Part shown: piece after piece, positions 9,168 through 18,442 of the stretch
Layout: every line of letters starts with the position of its first letter
How positions within the stretch are numbered: position 1 is the first letter of the stretch
Translations under genes and position numbers: made by a program
Notes under the pieces: model-generated
The model's input: only the letters and a program-made list of their open reading frames with translations
Told to the model about the DNA's origin: nothing
Databases searched by the model: none
Origin: Thermophagus xiamenensis
GTDB lineage: Bacteria; Bacteroidota; Bacteroidia; Bacteroidales; Marinilabiliaceae
Assembly (NCBI RefSeq): GCF_900112795.1
Contig: NZ_FONA01000008.1
Location: forward strand, 62,001 to 126,000
Direction of reading: 5' to 3'
Length of the DNA: 64,000 nt

Positions 9168-10364
9168 GACAAATTAATTTTTAAGTCTACTTTAAAGGTG
9201 TTTCCACTTTCATCAATTTTCAAATTGTGCTTTTGGGGATAAGTAAGTTCCAACCGTCTGACCACGTTACTCAACCCTATTCGTGTACTTTTTTTAATAG
9301 TTTGATGTTCCTTTTTATTTTCGGCATGAAATAGTAACCAATCTCTTTTTACATCCAAATGGATTAAAATTTTGGATTCCACATGGGTACTAACCCCATG
9401 CTTAAAAGCATTTTCAACAAAAGGCAATAGCATCAGAGGCGCAATAATTTGCTGCTCAACATCTCCCTTCACTTTAAAATCAACGACCGTTTTTTTCGGT
9501 AGTCGCATTGCCTGAAGATCAATGTACTGGTTTATGCACTCAATTTCCTTGTTCAAAGGAATAAATTGAGCTTGAGTTTCCGTTAAAACAAACCGCATTA
9601 GATCCGACAGTTTTATAATGGTTTCGGGAGCATCATCCGACTTCTGTATAGACATATAATAAATGCTGTTTAATGTATTAAAAAGAAAATGAGGATTTAT
9701 TTGCGCTTTTAATGCAGTAAGCTCAGCACCTACCTTTTCTTTTTCAGCTTGTTTTTTTACGCTGTTCAGTATCAAACCAAAAAGCTATGATTCGGGTTCC
9801 GGTACTTATCATAAATACCAAAACAAATGAAACGAGCATGGCGACTTTTGCCACAAAAGAACATGTATAAATTTCATTAAGCCATGCGAGTTCCATTCGG
9901 CCAATAACTTAGATAAATTTTATACGAATGAAAGAATGGAACCTTCAGGAACACCATTAGGCCTTCTCCGAACGTCGGGTAATCCGTCGGCAGGAAGGTC
10001 AGAAACAGGGCGTCTTCCCTTGGGTGAATGAGGTGGTCCACCCCAAAACATGGGCGACGTTTCGAAATCTCTCTCTTCCGGTAACCGCAACCATCCCGAA
10101 AGACTCGATAAATAAAGATAAACCGACAGTATGGACAGGGTTATCACCACAAAACCTAAAAATTTTTTCCTGGCTAAAAAAACAGGTACCAAAACATGCG
10201 AATTGAGATAATAATAGCCTATCAGAAAAAAAAAACATCCCTACAAACAATACAGGATGTTGCAAAAAATGAATATCATAAAAGGGAATAAACAACAAAA
10301 GAAGCATTAAAAAGCCGCTCCATATCATTACATGAATAATGACATTGATATTCCATTTTCTCAT
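9164..10364 (-). pseudogene. LytS-type histidine kinase, broken by element insertion and two frameshifts
   Basis: Pieces of one gene lie in order: an N-terminal membrane part from ATG 10364, a third and fourth membrane segment, and a cytoplasmic kinase domain with QINPHFLFNTLNSIYY (phospho-acceptor His) and the ATPase segment PFVENAFKHGV. Three lesions separate them. A run of ten T (10235-10226) would be in frame with nine. A 101-bp element sits at 9827-9927. A run of seven A (9758-9752) would be in frame with six. Joining the parts gives a normal four-helix LytS-like sensor. Codons from TTG 9775 could still express a soluble kinase domain overlapping the regulator. Confidence 0.85.
9827..9927 (+). 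mobile_element. 101-bp class I element inside the kinase gene
   Basis: The copy starts ATGAAACGAGC and ends TTTTATACGA; ATGAAA stands at both junctions (9827-9832 and 9928-9933). Its stem arms are GCATGGC and GCCATGC. Deleting 101 bp between the two ATGAAA copies joins ...GSIL with SFVLVFMISTG in one frame on the minus strand, which shows it as an inserted sequence. Confidence 0.9.
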
Positions 10365-10948
10365 CAAAAAATTGTTTATATAACTTAATTGTTTAAAAAC
10401 CTACCTTTTAACTCTTCCACTTCCAATAAAAACCTCTTCGATTGTCAAAGTATTATCTATACTATAACTTTCGGGCCGCCACACATTATTAGCTTACTGC
10501 GACAAGACGCTTTGCTATCAAAGCTCCGATTAGTTTTATAACCTGAATAGTTTTTTCAACAATCACTATTTAGTTGTAGTCCCCCTACAATCGATTCAAT
10601 TAACAACGATTTTTTTTACAACATCTTAACATACAGCTCCAAATATTAAATTTTGAAGCCAAAAAACACAAAAAAATATACCAATTGGGAAATGTCTTCG
10701 ACAAAATCAACATCAATATCTACCAATTTTTTTACCCCAATTGATTAAACAAAAAATAAAAATTTCTTAAGATTCAATTCACCATCATTTTTCAACTGTT
10801 TACCCTCATTTTTGAGCAGAAACTTTCTTCAAACCTATTTTTGTTTTCACAATCATCCCCCGCACAACACAGTACATACACAATAATAGACCAACAGTGG
10901 TTTGGAAAAGTACATACACACTGTATTGGACCTCTAAAAAATTGTTGT
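10365..10948. other. Non-coding spacer between divergent genes
   Basis: This A+T-rich gap separates the kinase gene from the VTC gene. I see no element copy, RNA gene or convincing promoter. An in-frame TTG at 10841 would extend the VTC protein by 36 residues of unusual composition, which I do not favour. Confidence 0.4.
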
Positions 10949-11791
10949 ATGATTTATACTGAAAAACAAATATTGCATTACACTAATTCTTCGAGCAGAA
11001 AACCAGACGAAAATATTGGACAATATCAACTAACAAACAAAATCCAAAAGTGCCTGGAACAATTTTCACCAGTTTCATTACTGCAAATGAAGAAGGTACA
11101 ATTAATGACCCGTACCGACAGGAAATTTGTTGTAGCGGCTAACCTTTTGCCCGATTTGTTGTCGGCCGTAGCATCTTTTTACAAAGTACAACAGATTGAC
11201 CAAAAACGGATAGCGACTTATGCAACCGTCTATTATGATACTCCCGACTATTTTTTCTATCACGCTCATGTAAAAGGAAAACTCAATCGCACAAAAATAC
11301 GCATTCGACAATATGTTGATTCCGATCTGAGCTTTCTCGAGATTAAAAACAAAAACAATAAGGGAGTAACAAATAAAATACGCATTCAAGCCAAAACAGT
11401 TGACAACAACAACCTATCCTTTCTCAAACAACATGTTTCGGTAGTAAACCCTAAAAACTTACCCCCCTCACTGAATAATAAGTTTCAACGAATAACCCTG
11501 GTAAATCACCAATTTACCGAACGACTTACAATAGATTTTAACATCATTGTAAAAAATTGCAGAGAAAACAATGAAGCGGCCATCCCAAACCTATGTATTA
11601 TAGAAGTAAAACAAAGCCACCCGGCACCAACGCCTTTGATCAATTTTTTAAAATATTATCACATTCGTGCATCAGGCCTGAGCAAATACTGCCTGGGAAT
11701 CAGTATCACTACTAACAATGTTAAAAAAAACAACTATAAACCAAAAATACATTTTTTACAAAAAAGATTAAACCATGATTTATTTTGCTGA
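10949..11791 (+). CDS. VTC-domain polyphosphate polymerase-like protein
   Basis: 280 residues from ATG 10949. The VTC catalytic tunnel signature is visible: LMTRTDRKFVV (strand with Arg and Lys), YATVYYDTPDYFFY, LNRTKIRIRQYVDS, FLEIKNKN and the late CIIEVKQ. VTC proteins make inorganic polyphosphate from ATP on the membrane face. The next gene (DUF4956 membrane protein) overlaps its end by 17 bases, a common pairing in bacteria, and presumably anchors it. The start is uncertain: TTG 10841 is also open. Confidence 0.8.
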   Translation: MIYTEKQILHYTNSSSRKPDENIGQYQLTNKIQKCLEQFSPVSLLQMKKVQLMTRTDRKFVVAANLLPDLLSAVASFYKVQQIDQKRIATYATVYYDTPDYFFYHAHVKGKLNRTKIRIRQYVDSDLSFLEIKNKNNKGVTNKIRIQAKTVDNNNLSFLKQHVSVVNPKNLPPSLNNKFQRITLVNHQFTERLTIDFNIIVKNCRENNEAAIPNLCIIEVKQSHPAPTPLINFLKYYHIRASGLSKYCLGISITTNNVKKNNYKPKIHFLQKRLNHDLFC

Positions 11792-12449
11792 CATAATAGA
11801 CATTGACATAAAAGGAATGCCCAAAGAGATGGAAGATCTTCTGGTACTCATGATTCGTTTCGGCATTAACCTTATTATTACAAGTGGTATCATTAGATTT
11901 CTTTACTACCCCAGGGCGAAGCGAAGAGATTATTTTTTCTCTTTTATATTAACCAGCTCTACCATTTTTATGCTGCTCTATCTCCTTGATTCCGTAAAAG
12001 TACAGGTAGGTTTTGCCCTCGGACTTTTTGCCATTTTTGGGATTTTAAGATACCGTACCGATACTTTACCTATCCGTGAGATGACCTATCTATTTATGAT
12101 TATTGGCATTTCTGTTATTAATGCCCTGGCTAAAGATGTAGGATTGCTCGAAATAGCAGGCACCAATCTGATTTTTATTTTGGTTACTGCCTCTTTGGAA
12201 AGCAATAAAATATTGAAACACGTTTCGGCCAAACAAATTGTTTACGAAAAAATAGAACTAATAACGCCCGATAAACGAAAAGAATTAATTCAAGACCTTG
12301 AACAACGTACAGGCATTAACATTATTAACGTGGAAATCGGACATATCGATTTCCTTAAAGATACCGCTCAAATCACAATCTATTTCAATAGCAGAGAAAC
12401 CAACCATGCGGTGCAGCACTTACCCTCAAATAAAGATGATTTTGATTAG
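11775..12449 (+). CDS. DUF4956 membrane protein, VTC partner
   Basis: 224 residues. Four hydrophobic segments lie between residues ~25 and 140, with the conserved core GFALGLFAIFGILRYRTDTL, followed by a cytoplasmic C-terminal domain of ~75 residues. The family is found beside VTC-domain proteins and is thought to form a membrane-bound polyphosphate-synthesis unit. Its ATG lies within the last codons of the VTC gene, implying coupled translation. Confidence 0.8.
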   Translation: MIYFADIIDIDIKGMPKEMEDLLVLMIRFGINLIITSGIIRFLYYPRAKRRDYFFSFILTSSTIFMLLYLLDSVKVQVGFALGLFAIFGILRYRTDTLPIREMTYLFMIIGISVINALAKDVGLLEIAGTNLIFILVTASLESNKILKHVSAKQIVYEKIELITPDKRKELIQDLEQRTGINIINVEIGHIDFLKDTAQITIYFNSRETNHAVQHLPSNKDDFD

Positions 12450-12470
12450 CCTTTATTCTGCTGTCGCCTT

Positions 12471-12501
12471 ATGACCAATAACTTAAGTAAATTTTATACG
12501 G
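12471..12501 (+). repeat. Right-end remnant of the short element, leader of the DUF2490 gene
   Basis: The sequence GACCAATAACTTAAGTAAAT followed by TTTATACGG matches the right end of full copies. The next bases, ATGAA, are the start codon of the following gene. Confidence 0.7.
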
Positions 12502-13176
12502 ATGAAAAAGACTTTCTGCATACTTTTGATATTGATTACCGCATCGGGCATAAAGGCTCAGGAAGAGACCAACTATGGCTGGTGGACAGAATTTGGCACC
12601 GAAAAAGAGATAGCCAATAATTTGGATGTCGAACTATCGGAAGAGATAAGATATTTCTTCGATTTGGGAGAAATAGACAAGTTTAAAACCAATCTTGGAT
12701 TAACCTATAAAATCAGCAGTCGTTTAAGATTCGGTCTTAAATATTCATGGACCTACAACCATGACACGGAAGATGATTTTTACGCCCACCGTCATAGAAT
12801 AACTGTTTCTGCAAGAATGAAAGAGGATGTGGGCCGATTCGAAATTTCTCTTCTGGAGAAACTGCAATTTAATTACTATGATACGGAAAAGGAAGATGTC
12901 GATTATTCACCCAAAACTAATTTGCGTTCCCGAATAAAAATAGCTTATAACTTACCTACAACCAAAATAGAACCTTTCATTCAAGCCCAATTTCGTTATC
13001 AACTCAACAATCCCGATGGTAATGAATTTGACAATTCCAGATTCGCCACCGGCATTTCATTCCCCCTGTCCAACAAACTTGAAATGGATACTTTTCTTCA
13101 ATTAGACCAGGAACTCAACAGAAAAAGTCCGGATAAAATATGGATTTTGGGAACTAACTTAAAATTTGAATGGTAA
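12502..13176 (+). CDS. DUF2490 outer-membrane-like protein
   Basis: 224 residues. A cleavable signal peptide ends near IKAQ (residue ~20). The rest alternates polar and hydrophobic residues in many short strands (for example LRFGLKYSWTYNHD, FIQAQFRYQL), ending LGTNLKFEW with an aromatic/basic tail, consistent with a small outer-membrane beta-barrel. It matches the DUF2490 pattern (WxEFGTEKEI..NLDVELSEEIRYF). It follows the VTC-DUF4956 pair by 52 bases, and such trios recur in Bacteroidota; its role is unknown. The start codon is the ATGAA at the end of an element remnant. Confidence 0.75.
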   Translation: MKKTFCILLILITASGIKAQEETNYGWWTEFGTEKEIANNLDVELSEEIRYFFDLGEIDKFKTNLGLTYKISSRLRFGLKYSWTYNHDTEDDFYAHRHRITVSARMKEDVGRFEISLLEKLQFNYYDTEKEDVDYSPKTNLRSRIKIAYNLPTTKIEPFIQAQFRYQLNNPDGNEFDNSRFATGISFPLSNKLEMDTFLQLDQELNRKSPDKIWILGTNLKFEW

Positions 13177-13721
13177 TATGAAAATAATAAACCGACGGCG
13201 AAGAAATACTCACATTGAACCTGGCAAAAGTTTTCAATGCCTGTTATTTTCTTCATCCAAACTTAAACAGGGCAGATCTTTCAACATCTATTATGGCGGA
13301 AGCTCTTCTGGAGAAATTATCAATGGCATTTATCAAGATGGAAAAACATGCTCTTATGTGGCAAAAGTCGTCATGCTCGATCCATTGTAATGAATTGTCA
13401 TTTTTCTTACAAAACAAATATTCAGAAAGATTGTCAAATTGACATTTATTATCTCAATGCACGCCAATTTGACAGTCATCAATCAACAAAATTCATCTCA
13501 CTACCACCTCTTTTCTTCTCTTAAATCTTCTTTTATAAAAAATCAGGTTGCTGTCATTTTCTCAGAAATGGTTTTAAAAACTTAACCAACCATACTGACC
13601 AATACGCCCTTTCAATGAACATTCCAGGACTCATGTCAGCAATAGGTTACAATCACCTTATCTGTCTTCTTATCCCCTAAGCAATACTTTTATTTTTCTA
13701 CAAAATAACACTCAAAAAAAA
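13177..13721. other. Gap with one degenerate element remnant
   Basis: At 13346-13386 the sequence ACATGCTCTTATGTGGCAAA, then GTCGTCATGCTCG, matches the hairpin end of a class I element in minus orientation. The short ORFs around 13166-13442 do not resemble known proteins and overlap this remnant. Nothing else is recognisable. Confidence 0.5.
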
Positions 13722-13738
13722 TTGGCCTGCAATTTGCT
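13722..13738 (+). promoter_or_regulatory. Possible sigma-54 promoter
   Basis: TTGGCC and TTTGCT have GG at 13724-13725 and GC at 13736-13737, exactly 10 bases apart, as in the -24/-12 consensus (TGGCAC-N5-TTGC). It points to the glycosyltransferase gene 275 bases downstream. This is a single-site match only. Confidence 0.35.
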
Positions 13739-14012
13739 TTTTTAAGAATGATTTTTTATAATCCCATTACACTGTTTCAAAATATGACATTTGAACTTTT
13801 GTCCGAAAGTTCGATGTTTTCCATTTTGGCCCAAATCTTTACTATCATTGGCCAACATCTAAATTTCTTAATATTACTGACTATACCGATTCCATCAAAG
13901 AACTTCGGACAACAGCTTAAACGTCACCTTCCTTATTACTGAAACATAAGAGCTCTTTGGGTACCTAAAGGGCGTTGTTTATGCATTTTATAAAAAACTA
14001 AAATACAGCATT

Positions 14013-16259
14013 ATGAAAATTGCATTTATAGGCACCTATCCACCGCGGAAATGTGGAATTGGAACCTTTACCAACAACCTGGTGAAAGCAATTCATGTCA
14101 ATACGAACAACAAAAAAATTACCGATACAGCAATGGTAATTGCCATTAATGAAAATGGCAATAAATACGATTATCCGGAAGAAGTTAAACACATTATCCG
14201 TCAAAATCATCAACGAGATTATGTTAATGCCGCCCGTATCATAAATTACAGTGATGCCGGTGTATGTGTTTTAGAACACGAATTTGGAATTTTTGGCGGC
14301 GATGACGGAGTCTTTATCTTACCTCTACTCCACCGTTTAGAAGTTCCACTGATTGTTACTTTTCATACCGTACTAAAAGATCCAACCTATACGCAACGGT
14401 CCATTGTCCAGGAAATAGGGAAAAAAGCTGCAAGAATAGTGGTAATGAGCCGAAGAGCAGTTGATTTCCTCGAAGAAATTTATCAAATTTCAAGAGAGAA
14501 AATCGTACTTATTGAACATGGAGTTCCCGAATTCGAAAAAATTTCTCGAGAGGTTGCCAAAGAAAAACATGGTATTAAGAACCGTAAGGTTCTGCTTACC
14601 TTTGGCCTTCTAAGCCGAAACAAAGGGATAGAAACAGTAATCAATGCCCTTCCGCCCGTAGTAGAGAAACACCCCAACTTGTTATACATTGTACTGGGTG
14701 CAACACATCCTTCGGTATACAAACATTCTGGCGATGAGTATAGAAATTACCTTAAGCGCCTGGTAAAAAGCTTGGGCTTAGAAAAGAACGTCTTCTTCAA
14801 TCATGAATTTGTCACCGAGAACAAACTTTTCGAATATCTCACTGCCAGTGATATTTATATCACCCCATATCTCAGTGAAGCACAAATTACCAGTGGCACC
14901 CTTTCTTATGCGGTAGGGGCCGGTTGTGCCGTAGTTTCTACGCCTTACTGGCATGCCCAGGAACTCTTAGATAATGGCAGAGGCCGCCTTTTTGGATTTA
15001 AAAACTCTGATGAACTTTCCGGCATTTTGCTTGAATTGCTGGACGACGAGCATAAAATGGAAGCTCTACGAAAAAAAGCTTTCGAATACGGTCAAAAAAT
15101 TCGCTGGCCCAAAATTGGCAAACAATACCTTTACCTGGCCGAATATGTTTTCGACAATTGGGAAAAAGAAACAGAACCCGACAAACTTGCTATTGACATT
15201 TCTCTAATGCCTTCCTACAACCTGGCGCACATCAAACGGCTCACCGACGACACCGGCATCGTACAGCATGCTAAATACGGAATTCCTAATCTTAAAGAAG
15301 GCTACTGCGTTGATGACAACTCCCGAGCTCTTATTATGGCACTAATGGCATGGAGGCAAAATAAAGACAAAGAAGCCTTGTCGTTAATCCCGGTATATCT
15401 GAGCTTTATACACTATATGCAACGCGAGAACGGCAACTTCCGAAATTTCTTGAGCTTTAGCCGACAATTCCTCGATGAATATGGCTCTGATGACTCATTT
15501 GGAAGAACTATTTGGGCCCTTGGATACTTAATCAGATTTGCGCCTAATGATGCCTTTAAACAAATTGGTCGCGATATTTTCTTTAAATCCATTCCTCATT
15601 TCGACCATATCAAATCCATAAGAGGGGCTGCCAATACTATTATTGGCATTAGTTATTATCTCAAAGATTCGCCCAATGACGAAGGCATGGTTGCCGCAAT
15701 GAAAAAACTATGTGAAAAACTAACTCAGGCCTATCACCAAACCGCTTCCGATGACTGGCATTGGTTCGAAGATGAAATGACCTACGACAATGCCATTTTA
15801 CCGCTTTCTCTTTTTACAGCTTACGAAGTTACAGGCATAGAAGAATATTATCAGATTGCCATGAAAACCACCCGGTTTTTGGAATCCATAGTATTTCGTT
15901 CAGGTTACTTAATTCCCGTTGGCAACCAGGGGTGGTATCAACGTGGGGGAAAAGCTCCGGAATTTGACCAGCAATCCATCGACGTTATGGCCATGATATT
16001 GCTGTATTACCAGGTTTTCCAAATCACCAAAGAAAAAAGTTATATCGAAAAAATGTTTACCAGTTATTTATGGTTTCTGGGCGAAAATTCACTGCGATTA
16101 CCTCTCTTCGATCATGAAACCATGGGCTGCTGCGACGGCCTCGAATCGCAAGGCATCAACCGCAACCAGGGTGCCGAAAGCACTCTGGCCTACTGGATAT
16201 CACACCTTACGGTACTGGCAGCCCAGGAAAAAGAACACATATTTGAAAACCTTTCGTAA
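14013..16259 (+). CDS. GT4 glycosyltransferase fused to an alpha/alpha-toroid-like domain
   Basis: 748 residues. Residues 1-~385 form a GT-B glycosyltransferase of family 4: N-terminal GTYPPRKCGIGTFTNNL, a nucleotide-sugar half with LLTFGLLSRNKGIETVI and a C-terminal YLSEAQITSGTLSYAVGAG segment in place of the common EGFG motif. Residues ~395-748 are rich in helices and aromatic residues (WALGYLIRFAP, DDWHWFEDEMTYDNA, NQGWYQRGGKAPEFDQQS) and resemble six-hairpin glycoside-processing domains. Twelve bases later follows a GH130 phosphorylase, then a second GT4 gene, suggesting a dedicated intracellular glycan pathway. The sugar is not determinable; GH130 neighbours suggest a mannoside. Confidence 0.75.
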   Translation: MKIAFIGTYPPRKCGIGTFTNNLVKAIHVNTNNKKITDTAMVIAINENGNKYDYPEEVKHIIRQNHQRDYVNAARIINYSDAGVCVLEHEFGIFGGDDGVFILPLLHRLEVPLIVTFHTVLKDPTYTQRSIVQEIGKKAARIVVMSRRAVDFLEEIYQISREKIVLIEHGVPEFEKISREVAKEKHGIKNRKVLLTFGLLSRNKGIETVINALPPVVEKHPNLLYIVLGATHPSVYKHSGDEYRNYLKRLVKSLGLEKNVFFNHEFVTENKLFEYLTASDIYITPYLSEAQITSGTLSYAVGAGCAVVSTPYWHAQELLDNGRGRLFGFKNSDELSGILLELLDDEHKMEALRKKAFEYGQKIRWPKIGKQYLYLAEYVFDNWEKETEPDKLAIDISLMPSYNLAHIKRLTDDTGIVQHAKYGIPNLKEGYCVDDNSRALIMALMAWRQNKDKEALSLIPVYLSFIHYMQRENGNFRNFLSFSRQFLDEYGSDDSFGRTIWALGYLIRFAPNDAFKQIGRDIFFKSIPHFDHIKSIRGAANTIIGISYYLKDSPNDEGMVAAMKKLCEKLTQAYHQTASDDWHWFEDEMTYDNAILPLSLFTAYEVTGIEEYYQIAMKTTRFLESIVFRSGYLIPVGNQGWYQRGGKAPEFDQQSIDVMAMILLYYQVFQITKEKSYIEKMFTSYLWFLGENSLRLPLFDHETMGCCDGLESQGINRNQGAESTLAYWISHLTVLAAQEKEHIFENLS

Positions 16260-16271
16260 TTGTTTTGGATT

Positions 16272-17198
16272 ATGTTGGTTACTCGCTATCAATACAACCC
16301 TGTATTAACAAAAGATGACATTCCTTATCCGGTAAGTACAGTCCACAATGCCGGTGTTACCACTTATAACAACGAATATATCATGCTGTTCCGTTCTCAC
16401 AAAATGAACGGACGCAGTATTTTAGGTCTGGCAAGAAGCATCGATGGCTTCCACTGGAAGGCCGATGAACAGCCTTTTATGGAGCCGGCCAAAGAGGGTA
16501 TTTTTAAGAAATATGAAGAATTCGGGGTGGAAGACCCCCGCATCACTTTTATCGACGGCGAATACCTGATAACCTATTCGGCCTATTCAAGACACGGCGT
16601 TCGTATTGGCCTGGCCAAAACAAAAGATTGGCAACAAGTAGAACGATTTGCTCTTATCACTGAAGCTGATTATCGGAACGTAGTCATATTCCCTGAAAAA
16701 ATTAATGGTCTTTATGTTCGCCTGGACCGGCCTCATAGTGAAATTGCCCCCTGGTCCATATGGATCAGCTACTCTCCCGACCTTCGCTATTGGGGCGACG
16801 CACAGCGCATTATTGCCCCTGCACCCTACCACTGGGATGAAATGAAAATTGGGCCGGGTGCTCCACCCATAAAAACCGACAAAGGATGGCTCAACATATT
16901 TCATGGTGTTTATCCAACAATGGATGGCAGCGTTTATAGGCTGGGCGTTGCGCTGCATGACCTGAAAGACCCGTCTAAAATCATTGGGGTAGGCGATGAT
17001 TGGATTTTGCAACCGGAAGAACCTTACGAACTTACCGGTTATGTTCACAACGTGGTTTTCACTTGCGGTGCTATCCCTGAAAATGATGGAACCATTAAAA
17101 TTTATTGGGGCGCCGCTGATACTGTTATGTGTGCCGGCACAGCTAAAATTGATGATCTGGTAAACCTTTGCCTTAATAATAGCAGACCACCTCTTTAG
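16272..17198 (+). CDS. GH130 beta-mannoside phosphorylase family protein
   Basis: 308 residues from ATG 16272 (a TTG at 16260 is also open but adjoins the previous stop). A five-bladed propeller enzyme: VSTVHNAGVTTYNNEYIMLF, the hallmark FGVEDPRIT with the general-acid Asp, YSAYSRHG, PHSEIAPWSIWIS, IGPGAPPIKTDKGWLNIFHG and a final CGAIPENDGTIKIYWGAADT. GH130 enzymes reversibly phosphorolyse beta-mannosides to mannose 1-phosphate in the cytoplasm. No signal peptide is present. Tight spacing to the upstream GT4 gene implies one transcript. The specificity (beta-1,4 or beta-1,2) cannot be assigned. Confidence 0.85.
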   Translation: MLVTRYQYNPVLTKDDIPYPVSTVHNAGVTTYNNEYIMLFRSHKMNGRSILGLARSIDGFHWKADEQPFMEPAKEGIFKKYEEFGVEDPRITFIDGEYLITYSAYSRHGVRIGLAKTKDWQQVERFALITEADYRNVVIFPEKINGLYVRLDRPHSEIAPWSIWISYSPDLRYWGDAQRIIAPAPYHWDEMKIGPGAPPIKTDKGWLNIFHGVYPTMDGSVYRLGVALHDLKDPSKIIGVGDDWILQPEEPYELTGYVHNVVFTCGAIPENDGTIKIYWGAADTVMCAGTAKIDDLVNLCLNNSRPPL

Positions 17199-17316
17199 CC
17201 TTAAATCAATTCTTTTAAAGCGTTATACTTTTCTTTAAATCCATTTAGTGGAAGCAATTCTATCATTTTTGTGTTTATAAATTCATTTTTAAACATAAAA
17301 ACTACCAATAAAAACC

Positions 17317-18342
17317 ATGAAAATAGCAATTCTATCACCCGTAGCCTGGCGAACCCCACCCAAACACTATGGCCCTTGGGAACAAATGGCTTCCAATCTT
17401 GCCGAAGGACTTGTAAAAAAAGGAATTGATGTTACCCTATTCGCAACCTTGGATTCGCATACGCAGGGAAATTTAGATGGAATAGTACCGGTTGGCTACG
17501 AAGAGGATAAAAACACAGATCCTAAAGTGGCTGAATGCATGCATATCAGTTATGCAATGGAAAAAGCTTCTGATTTTGATATCTTACACAACCATTTCGA
17601 CTTTTTACCCCTAACCTATTCCAGACTTATTAAAACTCCAATGGTTACAACTATCCATGGCTTCTCCTCGCCCAAAATTATTCCTGTATACAAGCGTTTT
17701 AACGACATTAATCATTATGTTTCCATAAGCAATTCGGACCGAAGCCCTGAATTGAAATACAGCGCTACAATCTATAACGGGATAGATGCCTCACAATTCT
17801 CACTAAACCTGAACCCCACAGCTGATTATCTTCTTTTCTTTGGCAGGATTCACCATGATAAAGGAACCCGTGAAGCCATTGAAATAGCCAAAAAAGCCAA
17901 AATGAAACTAATTATTTCCGGTATCATCCAGGATAAGAAGTATTTTGAAAAGAATGTTGCACCGTTTATCAACGATGATGACATCATTTATGTAGGAAGT
18001 TCCGGACCAGAAAAACGCAATCAACTTTTGGGAAATGCAAAAGCATTGCTTCATCCCATCAATTTCGATGAGCCCTTTGGATTAAGCGTTGCGGAAGCCA
18101 TGTTTTGCGGAACTCCCGTTATTGCTTTTAACAGAGGTTCTATGCCAGAACTAATCAATGACAAGGTCACAGGTTTCTTGGTCCATGACATTAATGAAGC
18201 TGCTGAAGTTATTCCTCAAATCAAACTAATCGACAGAAAGCAATGCAGAGAATGGGCTGAATCCCATTTTAGTCAGGATAAAATGGTTAACGACTATATT
18301 CAGTTATACCAAGAAATCCTTCAAAAAAAAGAATTTTTTTAG
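17317..18342 (+). CDS. GT4 family glycosyltransferase
   Basis: 341 residues, GT-B fold. The N-terminal half carries the acceptor-side motifs SPVAWRTPPKHYGPWEQMAS and DILHNHFDFLPL. The C-terminal half has LLFFGRIHHDKGTREAI, then FDEPFGLSVAEAMFCGTPVIAF (the E-x7-E region) and GSMPELI for nucleotide-sugar binding. It is 118 bases after the GH130 gene on the same strand and is likely part of the same glycan locus. The sequence resembles bacterial GT4 enzymes found beside GH130 genes; donor and acceptor are unknown. Confidence 0.85.
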   Translation: MKIAILSPVAWRTPPKHYGPWEQMASNLAEGLVKKGIDVTLFATLDSHTQGNLDGIVPVGYEEDKNTDPKVAECMHISYAMEKASDFDILHNHFDFLPLTYSRLIKTPMVTTIHGFSSPKIIPVYKRFNDINHYVSISNSDRSPELKYSATIYNGIDASQFSLNLNPTADYLLFFGRIHHDKGTREAIEIAKKAKMKLIISGIIQDKKYFEKNVAPFINDDDIIYVGSSGPEKRNQLLGNAKALLHPINFDEPFGLSVAEAMFCGTPVIAFNRGSMPELINDKVTGFLVHDINEAAEVIPQIKLIDRKQCREWAESHFSQDKMVNDYIQLYQEILQKKEFF

Positions 18343-18355
18343 AAGAATTCATATA

Positions 18356-18436
18356 ACTCTGTGCGACTCTGACTATTTACCTAAAAATCCACTAAACACC
18401 GTCCTGACAAAACAACAGAGGACCACAGAGTTTTTT
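18356..18436 (+). terminator. Possible long-loop terminator of the GT4 gene
   Basis: ACTCTGTG (18356-18363) pairs with CACAGAGT (18424-18431), followed by T7. The 60-base loop makes it weak; the stem would also lie at the end of the convergent gene. Confidence 0.35.
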
Positions 18437-18442
18437 TAATCA

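Noticed and set aside
13166-13942. Three short plus-strand ORFs after DUF2490
   Set aside because: Two overlap each other and an element remnant, and one follows the sigma-54-like site; none has recognisable composition or family.
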